A stretch of 64,000 bases of DNA from Candidatus Peribacteraceae bacterium (GCA_028703835.1 JAQVMB010000002.1:33232-97231); one strand, 5' to 3'; positions 1 through 8,872 are shown, counted from the stretch's first letter. A program made the numbers and translations. The notes: generated by a model not told the origin, from the letters alone.

Positions 1-176
1 AGGGCCGCATTTTTGACGGGAGACGGCGTCATTTCCTGTTTCCGGCCGACGGGTTTGTCCGGCTGCGTTATGACCGCTTCCACGGTGAAACGGCTGTCCT
101 GTGCCAACGTCTGCAGGGAGGGAACTGCGAAGGCAGAGGTGCCGAAGAAGACGATGGAGAGGGGGGAGGACGCCAC
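1..176 (-). CDS. fmt: Methionyl-tRNA formyltransferase, N-terminal part (partial)
   Basis: The frame open from the window edge reads [19 protein letters not shown] and then [12 protein letters not shown], the first strand and loop of the Fmt formyltransferase (Rossmann) domain. The enzyme formylates Met-tRNAfMet using 10-formyl-THF. Only the first 58 codons are in the window. GTG at 176 is the only canonical start, because an in-frame TAG lies two codons upstream. A -10-like TACACT (190 to 185) stands 8 nt before the GTG, so the mRNA is probably leaderless. It is divergent from rbfA, with starts 23 nt apart. Confidence 0.85.
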   Translation of the reverse strand, partial: MASSPLSIVFFGTSAFAVPSLQTLAQDSRFTVEAVITQPDKPVGRKQEMTPSPVKNAA

Positions 177-199
177 GATGTGCTAGTGTAGCAGTATCC

Positions 200-544
200 A
201 TGGACAGACAGCCCTCAAAACGCCCGGCCATGCTCGCTTCCGTCATTCGCGAGATCATCGCTCCCGTGTTGCGGGAGTGTCCCCCTGCCTGCGGCATTGT
301 CTCGATCACGGAGATCGAGGTGGCGCGGGGCTACGGGCACGTGAAAGTCTCCGTCAGCGCGCTGCGGGAGCTGGAAACGGCCTTGGCATTCCTTGAATCG
401 CGGAAGAAAGAGTTACGTGGCATGTTGGCGTCGAAGCTGTCCCTGCGCAGCGTCCCTACCATCGGTTTTCGCATGGATCTGAGCGGCGAGAGGGGAGACA
501 GAATCGATCGATTGTTACAAGGTGATGATATGACTTCGCGATAG
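200..544 (+). CDS. rbfA: Ribosome-binding factor A
   Basis: A 114-residue protein, the usual RbfA length. The N-terminus has the pattern of a helix (VIREIIAPVLRE), a strand (GIVSITEIEVARGYGHVKVSV), and then a helix with the RGMLASKLSLRSVPTIGFRMD segment typical of the KH-like RbfA fold. RbfA binds the 30S subunit and helps 16S rRNA 5'-end maturation. ATG at 200 is chosen because family similarity begins within about 10 residues and the upstream frame is Arg-rich noise. It faces away from fmt and is followed by the DHH phosphoesterase gene on the same strand after 264 bp, an order (rbfA then nrnA-type DHH gene) common in bacteria. Confidence 0.85.
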   Translation: MDRQPSKRPAMLASVIREIIAPVLRECPPACGIVSITEIEVARGYGHVKVSVSALRELETALAFLESRKKELRGMLASKLSLRSVPTIGFRMDLSGERGDRIDRLLQGDDMTSR

Positions 545-745
545 CGGCACGACGGTTTTATTCCAGGATCATCGGAACACCATCGCTACGGCGTACGGGG
601 AGAGGCGGTCTTCGGATCTTCCGGTGCAAGCTGTCGCTTGTACAACTTGGCATGACAAATGAACATCGCATGACAGTTCCTTCCTGCGGCAAGAGTAAGT
701 GGTTTGCCGCGCGCAGAAGATGCACCGTACACTTTCGTCCATTTT

Positions 746-775
746 CTTCCGCGGCGTCGCGGAAGAGGGTATACT
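746..775 (+). promoter_or_regulatory. Hairpin plus -10 box ahead of the DHH gene
   Basis: An 8-bp perfect inverted repeat (CTTCCGCG at 746-753, CGCGGAAG at 758-765) sits just upstream of TATACT (770-775), where a -35 would be expected. It could be an operator or a hairpin ending upstream transcription. The remaining 545-745 sequence holds no gene that I can support. Confidence 0.35.
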
Positions 776-808
776 CGTTTAATCTCTTCCCGAAGCCACA
801 TTTCCCCT

Positions 809-1834
809 ATGGCCATCGCGCGAGCGGACGCAGAGCGGGCACGGGACTTCCTTCGGGACGCGCCCCGCATCCGTTGTATCTGCCACCGCAACCCGGACGG
901 CGATGCGGTGGGAGCGCTCCTCGGGAGCGGTCTTCTCTTCGAGGAGCTCTTTCCCGACGTGCCGGTATCGTTCCACTGCGTGGATCCGGTGCCGGACACC
1001 TTTCGTTTCCTGCCCGGCGCCCTGCGCGTGAAGCCGCCGCCCGCGTTGCCGGTGACGCAGGGTGAGGATGTGCTGGATGTACGGGACGTTTGTGTGTTCG
1101 TGGATTGCGCCGAGCCGAAGCTGACGGAGTTGCATGCGTCACATCCGATGCTCTTCGACGGGTCGATGCGCACGATCAACGTCGATCACCATCCCACCAA
1201 CCCGCAGTACGGCAGCGTGAACTTCGTCGTGCCGGACGCATCCTCCAGCTGCGAGGTGCTGGTGCAGTGGGCGCACCTTCTGCGGTGGCGTCTCTCGCCC
1301 GACGTCGCCACCTGCCTGCTCACCGGCATCTACACGGACACGGGCGGGCTCCTGCACAGCAACACGACTGCGCCGGTGTACCGGACGGTGGCGTTCCTCC
1401 TGCGGGCGGGGGCGCGGCGCAGGGAGATGGTGACGGCGGTCTTCCGCACGGCCAAGCTCTCCACGTTGCGCCTGTGGGGACGTGTGCTGGAGAAGATTTC
1501 GCTCACGGACGAGGGTGGGGCTATTTCCGCGGTCACGGAGGGGGATTTCCGCGCCACGGGAGCCGATTATGCCGAGTTGACCGGCGCCATCGATTACGTG
1601 AATGCCGTCCCCGGGATGCGATTTTCCCTCATTCTCTCCGAACGTGACGGCAAGGTGAAGGGGTCGCTGCGGACGCTCCGGGACGACGTGGATGTGTCCA
1701 AGATGGCGGGCAAGTTCAGTGGAGGAGGGCATCGGAAAGCGGCGGGCTTCGCGTTGTCGGGAAAGTTGAAACCGGAGATTCGGTGGAAGGTGGTGGAAGA
1801 AGAAGGAATCCAAGGAAACCAAAGAAACCAATGA
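809..1834 (+). CDS. nrnA: DHH-family phosphoesterase (NrnA-like nanoRNase/pAp phosphatase)
   Basis: A 341-residue protein, typical NrnA length. The DHH domain has CHRNPDGDAVG (motif I, Asp metal ligands), VDCAE (motif II) and NVDHHPTN (motif III, the DHH signature). The C-terminal DHHA1 domain ends with GGGHRKAAGF, the substrate-binding Gly-rich motif. NrnA degrades 2-5-nt RNAs and dephosphorylates pAp in the cytoplasm. ATG at 809 gives a start just before ARDFLRDAPRIRCICHRNPDGD. The last residues (GIQGNQRNQ) come from a 9-bp-period repeat tract that has run into the 3' end of the gene, so the natural C-terminus was probably a few residues shorter. Confidence 0.88.
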   Translation: MAIARADAERARDFLRDAPRIRCICHRNPDGDAVGALLGSGLLFEELFPDVPVSFHCVDPVPDTFRFLPGALRVKPPPALPVTQGEDVLDVRDVCVFVDCAEPKLTELHASHPMLFDGSMRTINVDHHPTNPQYGSVNFVVPDASSSCEVLVQWAHLLRWRLSPDVATCLLTGIYTDTGGLLHSNTTAPVYRTVAFLLRAGARRREMVTAVFRTAKLSTLRLWGRVLEKISLTDEGGAISAVTEGDFRATGADYAELTGAIDYVNAVPGMRFSLILSERDGKVKGSLRTLRDDVDVSKMAGKFSGGGHRKAAGFALSGKLKPEIRWKVVEEEGIQGNQRNQ

Positions 1835-1855
1835 AACAAAGGAAACAAAGGATGA
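1799..1855. repeat. 9-bp-period degenerate tract at 3' end of DHH gene
   Basis: Units of the form GGAATCCAA, GGAAACCAA, AGAAACCAA, TGAAACAAA, GGAAACAAA follow each other with a 9-bp period, overlapping the stop codon of the DHH gene. The same kind of tract recurs at about a dozen other sites in the window. Confidence 0.7.
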
Positions 1856-1873
1856 GGATGCTTGTGTCGATTG

Positions 1874-4114
1874 TTACTTTTCCTCAGGAGTGTCCGGTTT
1901 CTCCGAGGGGATATTCAGGATTGTAGCTGCGGCGTTTGAAGGTTCTGCCGTTCCTTTTTCCCGTGTTTCGGATGCGACCGGTGCGGTTGCTGTCGTTGCG
2001 GGGGCGGTTGCAGGAGAGGGCGTATCGCTCGTTGTTTCCGGGAGGACGGGTTCATCCTTCGGCGCCGTGTCAGCCGTCGGTTCCTCTGCGGGCGTTGCCG
2101 GAGGAGTGTCTGCCGTTGTTTGCTCTCCTTGCGTCTTTTCGTTGTCGACGGCTTTGTCTTCCCTGGCTTGTTTCTCCATGCCCGCCCGCCGCGCATGGAT
2201 CGCATCCTCGCGCGCCTGCACCGCTTCCGTCGCCCGCTTCGCCAGCATTTCCTCGGGTTTCGTGGTGACGACGGCCGCCTCCTCGGGGCTCGAGACGATT
2301 TCGATGGCCACGTGCTTGTTGCCCGCGAAGAAGATCCCCTGGCCGATGCCGGAATTCAGGAGGACGTACTTCTCGCCGTCCGTCAGGTAGAAGAGTTTCT
2401 GCAGGTTGTCCACGGCGGTCGCGGATTGCTTGAGGAGCACCTGGAGCGAGGAGTTGGTGATGATGGGTTTGCCGTAGGGGGAATTCACGAAGTCTTCCAC
2501 GTCCTGCGTGATGGTGGTGATGCCCAGGTAGTACTTGCGGGCGCGCTTCACGATGCCGAAGAGGAAGCGCGCGGAGTCCTCGAATTGCATGAGGTTCCAT
2601 GCCTCGTCGATCACGAGGTAACGGCGCTTCAGTTCCGAACGGACGCGGTTCCAGAGGAAGTTGAGAACGATGAAGATGGCGATGGGGCGCAGTTGTTCCT
2701 CCAGGTCGCGGATCTGGAAGACGACGAGCTGCTTCTCCAGCTCCACGTTTGTCTGGCGGTCGAAGAGGCCGGCGAAGCTGCCGCTCGTGAATTTCTGCAG
2801 CACTTTCGCCATGTTCTCGCCGCCCTCGGTCGTCAGCAGCACTTCGACGAGGTCGTGCAGCGTCGGCGGCTCCATGCTGCCCGGATTCGGTTCCTCCAGG
2901 GTGATGCCTTTCAGGGCGTAGGTGTCGAGGATCGCCTTGTCCAGCACCCCGTCCTCGGAGGGGGTGAGGGACCCGAGCATGAGCTTGAAGAGGCTGTGCA
3001 GGTTGATGACGGCCGCGCGGAGCGTTTCGCCCGTTTCCGCCTTCTCGCCGCGGACCGCCTTGGGCAGGTCGAAGGGGTTCACCCGGAAGGAACTCTGGAG
3101 CGAGAGGGGGATGTACGTGCCGCCGACGGTCCGGCACAGGTCGCCGTACTCGTTCTCCGGATCGATGACGAGGACTTCCGTACCCATCATCAGGGACCGG
3201 AGGATTTCCAGCTTCACGGTGAACGATTTGCCCGCGCCGGAGATGGCGAAGATGTTCGCATTGGCGTTGGGGAGGTCGAACCGGTCGAAGATGACGAGGC
3301 TTTCGTTGTGCCGGTTGATGCCGTACAGGATGCCGTGGTCGCTCGTGAGGTCGCTGGAGGAGAAGGGGAAGCTGGTGGCGATCGGCGACGTGTTCATGTT
3401 CCGGTTGATTTCCAGTTCGTCGAGACAGAGGGGGAGCGTGGACGTGAAGCCGTGTTCCATTTGGAGGGAGGCGGCTTTGGTGAGCACCAGCTTGCCCCCC
3501 AGGACGGATTCCACGTCCGTCTGCATCTTCTTCAGCTTGTCGTCGTCGTCCGCGTAGAGCGTCACGTACAGCCCGAACTGGAAGAGCTTCTCCTGCCCCC
3601 TGGCCAGCAGGTCACGGAGTTCTTCCGCGTCCTGCAGCGCCGCTTCCAGGGCGGGATCGCGCACGATGCCACGCTGCTCGAGCATGCGGATGGAGGAGCG
3701 GAGCTCCGCCACTTTCTTGCGGAGCATCTTCATGATGGATTTGTTGCTGGCGGGGTAGATGTACTGGGCGATGTCCATCTGCGCGTCCGCATTGATCGTC
3801 TGCGAGAGCCAGTTCGGGAAGATGTAGTTCGGCCAGTTGTACGCGTACAGCGTCCGCACCCGCTGGTCGTTCAGCAGGATTTCCGTGCTCTTCACTTCCA
3901 TGGACGAGGGCGCGATGATGTCGAGGATTTTTTGGAGCCCTTCCAGGTAGTGCCGGAGGGTGGTCCTGTCCTCGTCGCTGAAGGTCTCCTCCTTGCCGCC
4001 GGCCCCCTTCGAAAGCACGTCTTCCGCTTTGCGGTTCAGCCCGAGGAGCTCGTCGATGGCGAGCAGGAGTGTCGAGGGGTGGTATGCCTTCGGGGGAGCG
4101 GGTGTTTTGGTCAC
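1874..4114 (-). CDS. VirB4-like type IV secretion/conjugation ATPase
   Basis: A 746-residue protein of the VirB4/TraC/TrbE ATPase class, which energises assembly of type IV secretion systems and conjugative pili at the inner membrane. The Walker A loop ISGAGKSFT lies at about residues 291-299 (Lys296), followed by VLVIDPENEYGDL; Walker B is RRYLVIDEAWNLMQ near residue 500, with the later TTITQDVEDF segment of sensor motifs. The last ~120 residues are low-complexity (Glu, Thr, Pro, Ala) and look disordered. Start is GTG at 4114. A strong promoter lies upstream. No complete type IV cluster is adjacent, but a VirB2-like pilin candidate occurs at 37.4 kb. In CPR bacteria such ATPases are often linked to pili or DNA uptake; the exact role here is unknown. 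Confidence 0.8.
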   Translation of the reverse strand: MTKTPAPPKAYHPSTLLLAIDELLGLNRKAEDVLSKGAGGKEETFSDEDRTTLRHYLEGLQKILDIIAPSSMEVKSTEILLNDQRVRTLYAYNWPNYIFPNWLSQTINADAQMDIAQYIYPASNKSIMKMLRKKVAELRSSIRMLEQRGIVRDPALEAALQDAEELRDLLARGQEKLFQFGLYVTLYADDDDKLKKMQTDVESVLGGKLVLTKAASLQMEHGFTSTLPLCLDELEINRNMNTSPIATSFPFSSSDLTSDHGILYGINRHNESLVIFDRFDLPNANANIFAISGAGKSFTVKLEILRSLMMGTEVLVIDPENEYGDLCRTVGGTYIPLSLQSSFRVNPFDLPKAVRGEKAETGETLRAAVINLHSLFKLMLGSLTPSEDGVLDKAILDTYALKGITLEEPNPGSMEPPTLHDLVEVLLTTEGGENMAKVLQKFTSGSFAGLFDRQTNVELEKQLVVFQIRDLEEQLRPIAIFIVLNFLWNRVRSELKRRYLVIDEAWNLMQFEDSARFLFGIVKRARKYYLGITTITQDVEDFVNSPYGKPIITNSSLQVLLKQSATAVDNLQKLFYLTDGEKYVLLNSGIGQGIFFAGNKHVAIEIVSSPEEAAVVTTKPEEMLAKRATEAVQAREDAIHARRAGMEKQAREDKAVDNEKTQGEQTTADTPPATPAEEPTADTAPKDEPVLPETTSDTPSPATAPATTATAPVASETREKGTAEPSNAAATILNIPSEKPDTPEEK

Positions 4115-4140
4115 GAATCGTTGAGGCGGACTATCAAAGA

Positions 4141-4169
4141 ATTATAGCAGAAAACCGCCGTCTTTTCAA
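4141..4169 (-). promoter_or_regulatory. Sigma70-type promoter of the VirB4-like gene
   Basis: On the minus strand, TTGAAA (4169-4164), a 17-nt spacer and TATAAT (4146-4141) preceded by TGC (extended -10). Predicted start about 4134, giving a leader of about 20 nt before the GTG. Confidence 0.75.
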
Positions 4170-4218
4170 CGGGCTTTCCCTCGTCGAAAACCGTATTCCC
4201 ATGCGAAAAACTTACCCT

Positions 4219-5001
4219 TCAGAAGCCCAGGAGCCCGCCCCGTTGGCTGCTGCGCCGGATGATGCCCAGCGGGTCGATGCCGGGGAGGTCGACCACCTGC
4301 AATCCCGCGATGAGGATTTGCCGGTTTTCCTCGATGGCCGTGAGGCGCCGGTCTGCGATGTCGATGAGCGCGGCGAACGCGGAGCGCGTCTCCTCCGCTT
4401 GCCGGATTTCCGATTGGAGCGCGGTGAGGCCGGTTTGTTCCTGCGTCAGGTCTTTCTGGAGCGCCCCCGCCGTCGCGAAGTCGCCTGCGCCGAAGGCCTG
4501 GTCGATGCGCTTCTGCAGCGCCGCGACCGCTTTGCGCCGGTCGGTGTCTTCCTTCTTTTTCGCGGTGACGGTCGCCTGGAGGTCCTGTGCGGTGCGGCGG
4601 CTCCGTTCCGTGATGTTGCCCAGCGCGTTCGAATACTCAGTGAGCGTCGTCGGCCGATCATCGCTCCGGTTGAGGAGTTCCGGCACGTTGATCTGCAGGA
4701 CGTTCCCCAGTTCCTGCAGGAGCGCGAACGTATCGTCCGCACGGAGCGGGTCATAGGTGAGGATTTTGAGGTAAGCATCCACGCCCTGCAGGGCGCTCCG
4801 GTTCGTGGGGATGCCGCCTCCGCCCATGTAATAGCCGACGTACAGGCCGAGCGGCGCCGTCGGGCGGGAAGGGGCGGAGCTTGCGGATGCCTGCTGGCTA
4901 TCCGTCGTTTCGGGTGTTTGCGCCGTTTCCCGGTCGGCACTGCAACCCGCCAACAGCAGGAGCGTGAGGAGCAATGGGACGGTCGGGGATCGCGTTCGCA
5001 T
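4219..5001 (-). CDS. Lipoprotein with coiled-coil region, function unknown
   Basis: 260 residues. N-terminus MRTRSPTVPLLLTLLLLAGC is a lipoprotein signal peptide with lipobox LAGC. A Ser/Thr/Pro linker follows, then a region of about 100 residues around PLGLYVGYYMGGGGIPTNRS, and then an Arg/Lys/Ala/Gln-rich stretch predicted to form coiled coil (about residues 140-225). I do not recognise a family. Start chosen at 5001 because TACAAT (5014-5009) stands 7 nt before this ATG; the in-frame ATG at 5010 overlaps that box. It lies upstream of, and on the same strand as, the VirB4-like gene, so an envelope role is possible. Confidence 0.7.
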   Translation of the reverse strand: MRTRSPTVPLLLTLLLLAGCSADRETAQTPETTDSQQASASSAPSRPTAPLGLYVGYYMGGGGIPTNRSALQGVDAYLKILTYDPLRADDTFALLQELGNVLQINVPELLNRSDDRPTTLTEYSNALGNITERSRRTAQDLQATVTAKKKEDTDRRKAVAALQKRIDQAFGAGDFATAGALQKDLTQEQTGLTALQSEIRQAEETRSAFAALIDIADRRLTAIEENRQILIAGLQVVDLPGIDPLGIIRRSSQRGGLLGF

Positions 5002-5143
5002 CCATTCCATTGTAGCGGTGATGCGCGCATGAACAAACATCAGGCCCATGGCCGTCCGCTTCGATCGCATGTTCATCGACATGCACATCTTTCGAGTACA
5101 ATATGTCTGCATCTTCTGACGACAGAAAGTACTCGGACAAATG

Positions 5144-5159
5144 GTGCACGATTGTGCAC
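5144..5159. promoter_or_regulatory. Paired palindrome GTGCAC-N4-GTGCAC in the lipoprotein/argS gap
   Basis: GTGCAC at 5144-5149 and again at 5154-5159, each self-complementary and together one dyad, in the AT-richer gap between divergent genes (5002-5300). It may be an operator. The gap also holds a short open frame (5103-5237) without supporting features; nothing else is recognisable. Confidence 0.3.
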
Positions 5160-5300
5160 ACAAATAGTGTTCAAACAATGAGGATATTCTGTGTGCAAGA
5201 TCAAATTATTGTTTCAAGTGGAAACCCCATGAGCGAGTGCTAGATTTAGCCTCAATTCCTGAGTATGACTTTTGTTCAGGGGGGTCCATTCTTTCTCGTC

Positions 5301-7007
5301 ATGTTTGATGCGCTGACAACGGAGGCACACAAAAGCCTTGAAAAGGCGTTCGGCCCCGTTCTTGAGGAAGTGCAATGGCAGTATCCGCGGGAGGCGGGAC
5401 GTGGGGATATCGCGACGAGCGCCGCTCTTTCCCTTGCGAAAAAACTGGGAAAGCAGCCGCGGGAGATCGCGCAGGTTCTTGCCGCGTCGCTCGCGTCCGT
5501 GCCGGATGTGGAACGGACGGAAGTGGCGGGGGCGGGGTACGTCAACGTGTGGTTGAAGCCGCAGGCGCTTCTCGCGGCGCTGGGGGCGAGCCGCAAGGCG
5601 CAGGCGACGAAAGCGAAGGGGCATGCGAAGGGGAAGCGGCCGGTCATCATCGACTACTCCGCGCCCAACATCGCGAAGCCGCTGGGCATCCATCACATCC
5701 TCAGCACGGTCATTGGCCAGTCGCTCGCCAACCTGTATCGCAGCGAGGGCATTCCGACGGTGGGTATCAACCATCTCGGGGATTGGGGGACGCAGTTCGG
5801 CAAGTTGGCCGTCGCCATGGAGAAATGGGGGGCGGGCAAGACGGTCGCTTCGCTCGGCATGGACGGGCTCCTTGCGCTGTACGTGCGTTTCCATGAGGAA
5901 GCGGAGAAGGATCCGTCGCTGGAGCAGGAGGCGCTCGCTTCCTTCCGGAAGCTGGAAGAAGGGGATGATGCCATGCGGACGTTTTGGAACGAGGTGGTGC
6001 AAGCGACGATGGCGTCGGTCCAGCGCATCTACGACCGTCTCCACGTTTCCTTCGATGCGGTGCAGGGGGAGAGTTTCTACGAAGACAAGATGGCGCCGGT
6101 CATCGCGGAGGGGAAGGAGAAGAACGTGTTCGTGCCCGGGGAAGAAGGCGCGCTCATCGTCGCGTTTCCGGAGGAAGAGCAATTGCCGCCGTACATGGTC
6201 GTGAAGAGCGACGGCGCGACGCTCTACGCCACCCGCGACCTCGCGACGATCCGCTATCGGGTCGATACGTGGCATCCCCAAGCCATTCTCTACGTCGTCG
6301 ATGTGGCGCAGCAGCTGCACTTCCGGCAGCTCTTCGCGACGGCGTCGCGGTTGGGTTGGGACGTGCCGCACCTGGAGCACGTCGTCTTCGGCCGGATGCG
6401 TTTCGCCGATGCGTCCATGAGCACCCGCAAGGGGAACATCCTCAAGCTGGAAGACGTCCTCGACGAAGCCGTCCGCCGCGCGAGGGAGGTCATCGCGGCG
6501 CACGGGGAGACCATCCAGACCGATGACGAGGCTTCGTTGGCCGAGATGATGGGCGTCGGTGCGCTGGTGTACGGGATCCTCAGCCAGAACAGGAAGATGG
6601 ACATCGTGTTCGACTGGGACAAGATGCTCAGTTTCGAGGGCAACAGCGCCCCGTACCTGCAGTACACCCATGCGCGGGCGCGGTCGGTGCTGCGGAAGGC
6701 GGCAGTGAAGAAAACACCTTTCCCCAAGGATGTATCCGCATTGCAACCGTCCGAACGCCTGTTGCTGAAGGACCTGCTGCTGTTCCCGGCGGCGGTGGAG
6801 GAGGCGAGGAACACGCACATGCCGCACAAGCTGGCGAATCATCTCTACCAGCTCTGCCAGGATTTCAACGCGTTCTACAACATCGAACCCATCCTCAAGG
6901 CCGAAGGCGACACCCGCGCTTTCCGTCTTGCACTTACCGCGGAGACCGCCGACGTCCTCCGGGCCGGCGCGGAATTGCTTACGATGCGGGTTCCCGATCG
7001 CATGTAA
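5301..7007 (+). CDS. argS: Arginyl-tRNA synthetase
   Basis: 568 residues, normal for bacterial ArgRS. The N-terminal Add1 domain has GDIATSAALSLAKKLGKQPREIA. The class I catalytic core has the HIGH-region SAPNIAKPLGIHHILSTVIG, where the usual HVGH reads GIHH. The KMSKS-type loop is MSTRKGN in the ASMSTRKGNILKLEDVLDEA stretch. The C-terminal DALR anticodon-binding domain has the HKLANHLYQLCQDFNAFYN signature. The enzyme charges tRNA-Arg. Start at 5301 (MFDALTTEAHKSL) fits the family; an upstream ATG at 5265 would add 12 atypical residues. No Shine-Dalgarno is visible. The next gene follows after 33 bp. Confidence 0.92.
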   Translation: MFDALTTEAHKSLEKAFGPVLEEVQWQYPREAGRGDIATSAALSLAKKLGKQPREIAQVLAASLASVPDVERTEVAGAGYVNVWLKPQALLAALGASRKAQATKAKGHAKGKRPVIIDYSAPNIAKPLGIHHILSTVIGQSLANLYRSEGIPTVGINHLGDWGTQFGKLAVAMEKWGAGKTVASLGMDGLLALYVRFHEEAEKDPSLEQEALASFRKLEEGDDAMRTFWNEVVQATMASVQRIYDRLHVSFDAVQGESFYEDKMAPVIAEGKEKNVFVPGEEGALIVAFPEEEQLPPYMVVKSDGATLYATRDLATIRYRVDTWHPQAILYVVDVAQQLHFRQLFATASRLGWDVPHLEHVVFGRMRFADASMSTRKGNILKLEDVLDEAVRRAREVIAAHGETIQTDDEASLAEMMGVGALVYGILSQNRKMDIVFDWDKMLSFEGNSAPYLQYTHARARSVLRKAAVKKTPFPKDVSALQPSERLLLKDLLLFPAAVEEARNTHMPHKLANHLYQLCQDFNAFYNIEPILKAEGDTRAFRLALTAETADVLRAGAELLTMRVPDRM

Positions 7008-7040
7008 TTTTTTACCGTTCCTTTCTTTTCTCCCCGTCCC

Positions 7041-8489
7041 ATGAACCGCTATAGCCGCCGCCCTTCCCGTCGTTTTCACACCGGACCGCTCGTTGCGTTC
7101 CTCTTGGTCGCTTCCTTCGGCATCCTCTTTGCGGGATGCGGGAACGGAGCCATCAGGGGACCGGAGGATACGACGGATGACCTCACGTTCACGGAAGAGG
7201 ACTTGGCGCGCTTCCAGCGTCTGGCGTCCGACGATCCGGAGACGGGGACGGGCGCGGCAATCGCGGGGGACGACGGCGAAACGGCGTCCCTTCCGGATCT
7301 GGCCGCAACCGGCACGGGGTCGAGCAGCCTGGCGCCGGTGCTGGACCTTACCATGGTGCAGCGGTACAACGCGCTGCGTTCCACCGGAGGAGGGGACGGG
7401 AAGAACGTGTACCAGGTTACGAATTCCTTCCTGAACGTCCGCACGGAGCCGCGGGCGACGGCCGCGCTGGTGCAGCGTCTCAACGGCGGCGACACGGTGA
7501 CGGTGTCGGAGTTTACGAACGCCGGGTGGGCCAAGCTGCAGCTGGCGGACGGGAAAACGGGATTTGCTGCCCTCCAGTATCTGGGCAAGCTGACGAGCCA
7601 GGAGAAGCTCGCCGAGGAGCAGAAAGCATTCGACGGTCTGTACTACGTTCACTTCGGTTTCGTGAACGTCCGCGCCGCCGCCAACCAGCAGAGTGAGAAG
7701 ATCGGGGAGATTCCCGGCCAGGCGTTCGTGCGTCCGCTCTCCGTGGAGAACCAGTGGGCGCGCGTCTCGTTCCAGGGGAAGGAGGGCTACGTGTCGATGC
7801 AATACCTTGCGCCGTTCAAGCCCGTATTCCTGACGCGGCAGGAGAAGTTCGTCCTGCCCATCCTCCGTTACCGCATCGGGCAGACGGGCATCCCGGACAC
7901 GCTCGCGCAGCATATCGCCGGCCTCAAGCAGGCGGGGGTCACGTTCCTCACGTTCCGCGACCTGCAGTCGATCTTGCTCCAGCAGGAGTCGCGCAAGGAC
8001 GTGCGCATCCCGGCGAAGGCCGTCCTCATTGCCGTCACCGACGTGACGCCGCAGACGGTGAAGCCGGCATCGGACATCCTCTACGGCGCCAACGTTCCCG
8101 CATCGTTCTTCCTTCAGACCAAGAACGTCGGGTTGCAGGGCATCACGCAGAAGGCGCTCCTCACGCTCGTGGCCAACGGTTTCGACATCCAGTCCGCCGG
8201 CCATTCGGGTGACGATCTCCGCGCCCTCACCAATGCGCAGGTGAAACTGGAGGTGGAGCAGAGCCGCAAGATCCTGGAGGACTGGGTGAAGCGACCGGTC
8301 TTCACCATCGATTACCCGCAAGGCGGCGTCAATGACCGTGTGGCGCAGGTGGCGGCGGATGCGGGGTACCTCTTCGGCGTCGCGAACGCGCCGGAGAAGG
8401 AATTCCTGCGGAGCCAATTCCTCCGTTTGCCCAGCTACAACATCGTCAGCGGCATGACGGTGGAAGACGTGCTGGGGACAATGCAATGA
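7041..8489 (+). CDS. Lipoprotein with two SH3-like repeats and a degenerate polysaccharide-deacetylase domain
   Basis: 482 residues. A signal peptide ends in lipobox FAGC (about residue 33). Two bacterial SH3-type repeats follow: VTNSFLNVRTEPRATAAL (about residues 128-180) and VHFGFVNVRAAANQQSEK (about 200-250), both usually wall-binding. The C-terminal half has the layout of a NodB/CE4 deacetylase, but the catalytic motifs are altered. The TFDDG position reads AVTDVTP, the HxxxxH position reads FDIQSAGHSGDDL with both metal His positions replaced in my alignment, and the RxPYG position reads DYPQGG. It is therefore probably a non-catalytic wall-binding protein, or has a changed activity. It may be co-transcribed with argS. 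Confidence 0.72.
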   Translation: MNRYSRRPSRRFHTGPLVAFLLVASFGILFAGCGNGAIRGPEDTTDDLTFTEEDLARFQRLASDDPETGTGAAIAGDDGETASLPDLAATGTGSSSLAPVLDLTMVQRYNALRSTGGGDGKNVYQVTNSFLNVRTEPRATAALVQRLNGGDTVTVSEFTNAGWAKLQLADGKTGFAALQYLGKLTSQEKLAEEQKAFDGLYYVHFGFVNVRAAANQQSEKIGEIPGQAFVRPLSVENQWARVSFQGKEGYVSMQYLAPFKPVFLTRQEKFVLPILRYRIGQTGIPDTLAQHIAGLKQAGVTFLTFRDLQSILLQQESRKDVRIPAKAVLIAVTDVTPQTVKPASDILYGANVPASFFLQTKNVGLQGITQKALLTLVANGFDIQSAGHSGDDLRALTNAQVKLEVEQSRKILEDWVKRPVFTIDYPQGGVNDRVAQVAADAGYLFGVANAPEKEFLRSQFLRLPSYNIVSGMTVEDVLGTMQ

Positions 8490-8511
8490 TCCTTCCGGTG
8501 TCTTCTTTCTC

Positions 8512-8534
8512 AAACGCTCCTTCGGGGGCGTTTT
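8512..8534. terminator. Bidirectional rho-independent terminator
   Basis: Stem AAACGCTCC / GGGGCGTTTT around a TTCG loop, between convergent genes ending at 8489 (+) and 8588 (-). The flanking A and T runs let it act in both directions. Confidence 0.8.
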
Positions 8535-8558
8535 GGAATACAGGAGTACAGGGATTGG
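8535..8558. repeat. 8-bp-period tract between convergent genes
   Basis: Units GGAATACA, GGAGTACA, GGGATTGG directly after the terminator; same style as the other short-period tracts in the window. Confidence 0.5.
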
Positions 8559-8587
8559 CTACGGATCACCGTTGTCGCTCATCGCAG

Positions 8588-8872
8588 TTACCTCAGCAGC
8601 TTCTGCAATTCTTTCAGGGTGTCTCCCGTGGGATCGGTTGCGAAAATGGCCGTCTGCTTCGCCGTTTCCTGCGCGACGGACGTCAGGACCTTGTCCCAGT
8701 TCTGTGAAAGGTACCACATCGAATAGAGGACGACGGCGAGCGGGATGAGCCCGAGGAGCCCGCGGACGAACCCTCCCCACGTCCGCAGCCGGTCACGGCG
8801 GTCAAGGCGCTGCAGGTGGTGGAGGATGGCATCAAGCCTCTCGTCGTTCGCGGACGTATGCGGTGAAGTCAT
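8588..8872 (-). CDS. Small single-span membrane protein, unknown function
   Basis: 94 residues starting MTSPHTSANDERLDAILHHL: an amphipathic, charged N-terminal segment, then one strongly hydrophobic helix (GLLGLIPLAVVLYSMWYL, about residues 44-61) and a C-terminal tail ending LKELQKLLR. No family recognised. Start at 8872 is supported by TACTAT (8884-8879) 6 nt upstream. It lies downstream of the FemAB-like gene, 251 bp away. Confidence 0.65.
   Translation of the reverse strand: MTSPHTSANDERLDAILHHLQRLDRRDRLRTWGGFVRGLLGLIPLAVVLYSMWYLSQNWDKVLTSVAQETAKQTAIFATDPTGDTLKELQKLLR

Noticed and set aside
2120-4147. 675-codon plus-strand frame opposite the VirB4-like gene
   Set aside because: Antisense shadow (Val, Glu, His, Asp-rich) of a gene with clear Walker motifs.
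5103-5237. 45-codon frame in the lipoprotein/argS gap as an Arg leader peptide
   Set aside because: No run of Arg codons, no following terminator, and the -10-like box touches its ATG.
5214-8513. 1099-codon open frame on the minus strand opposite argS and the SH3 lipoprotein
   Set aside because: It is His/Arg/Asp-rich shadow sequence caused by GC-rich codon bias in two well-supported plus-strand genes; no family motifs.
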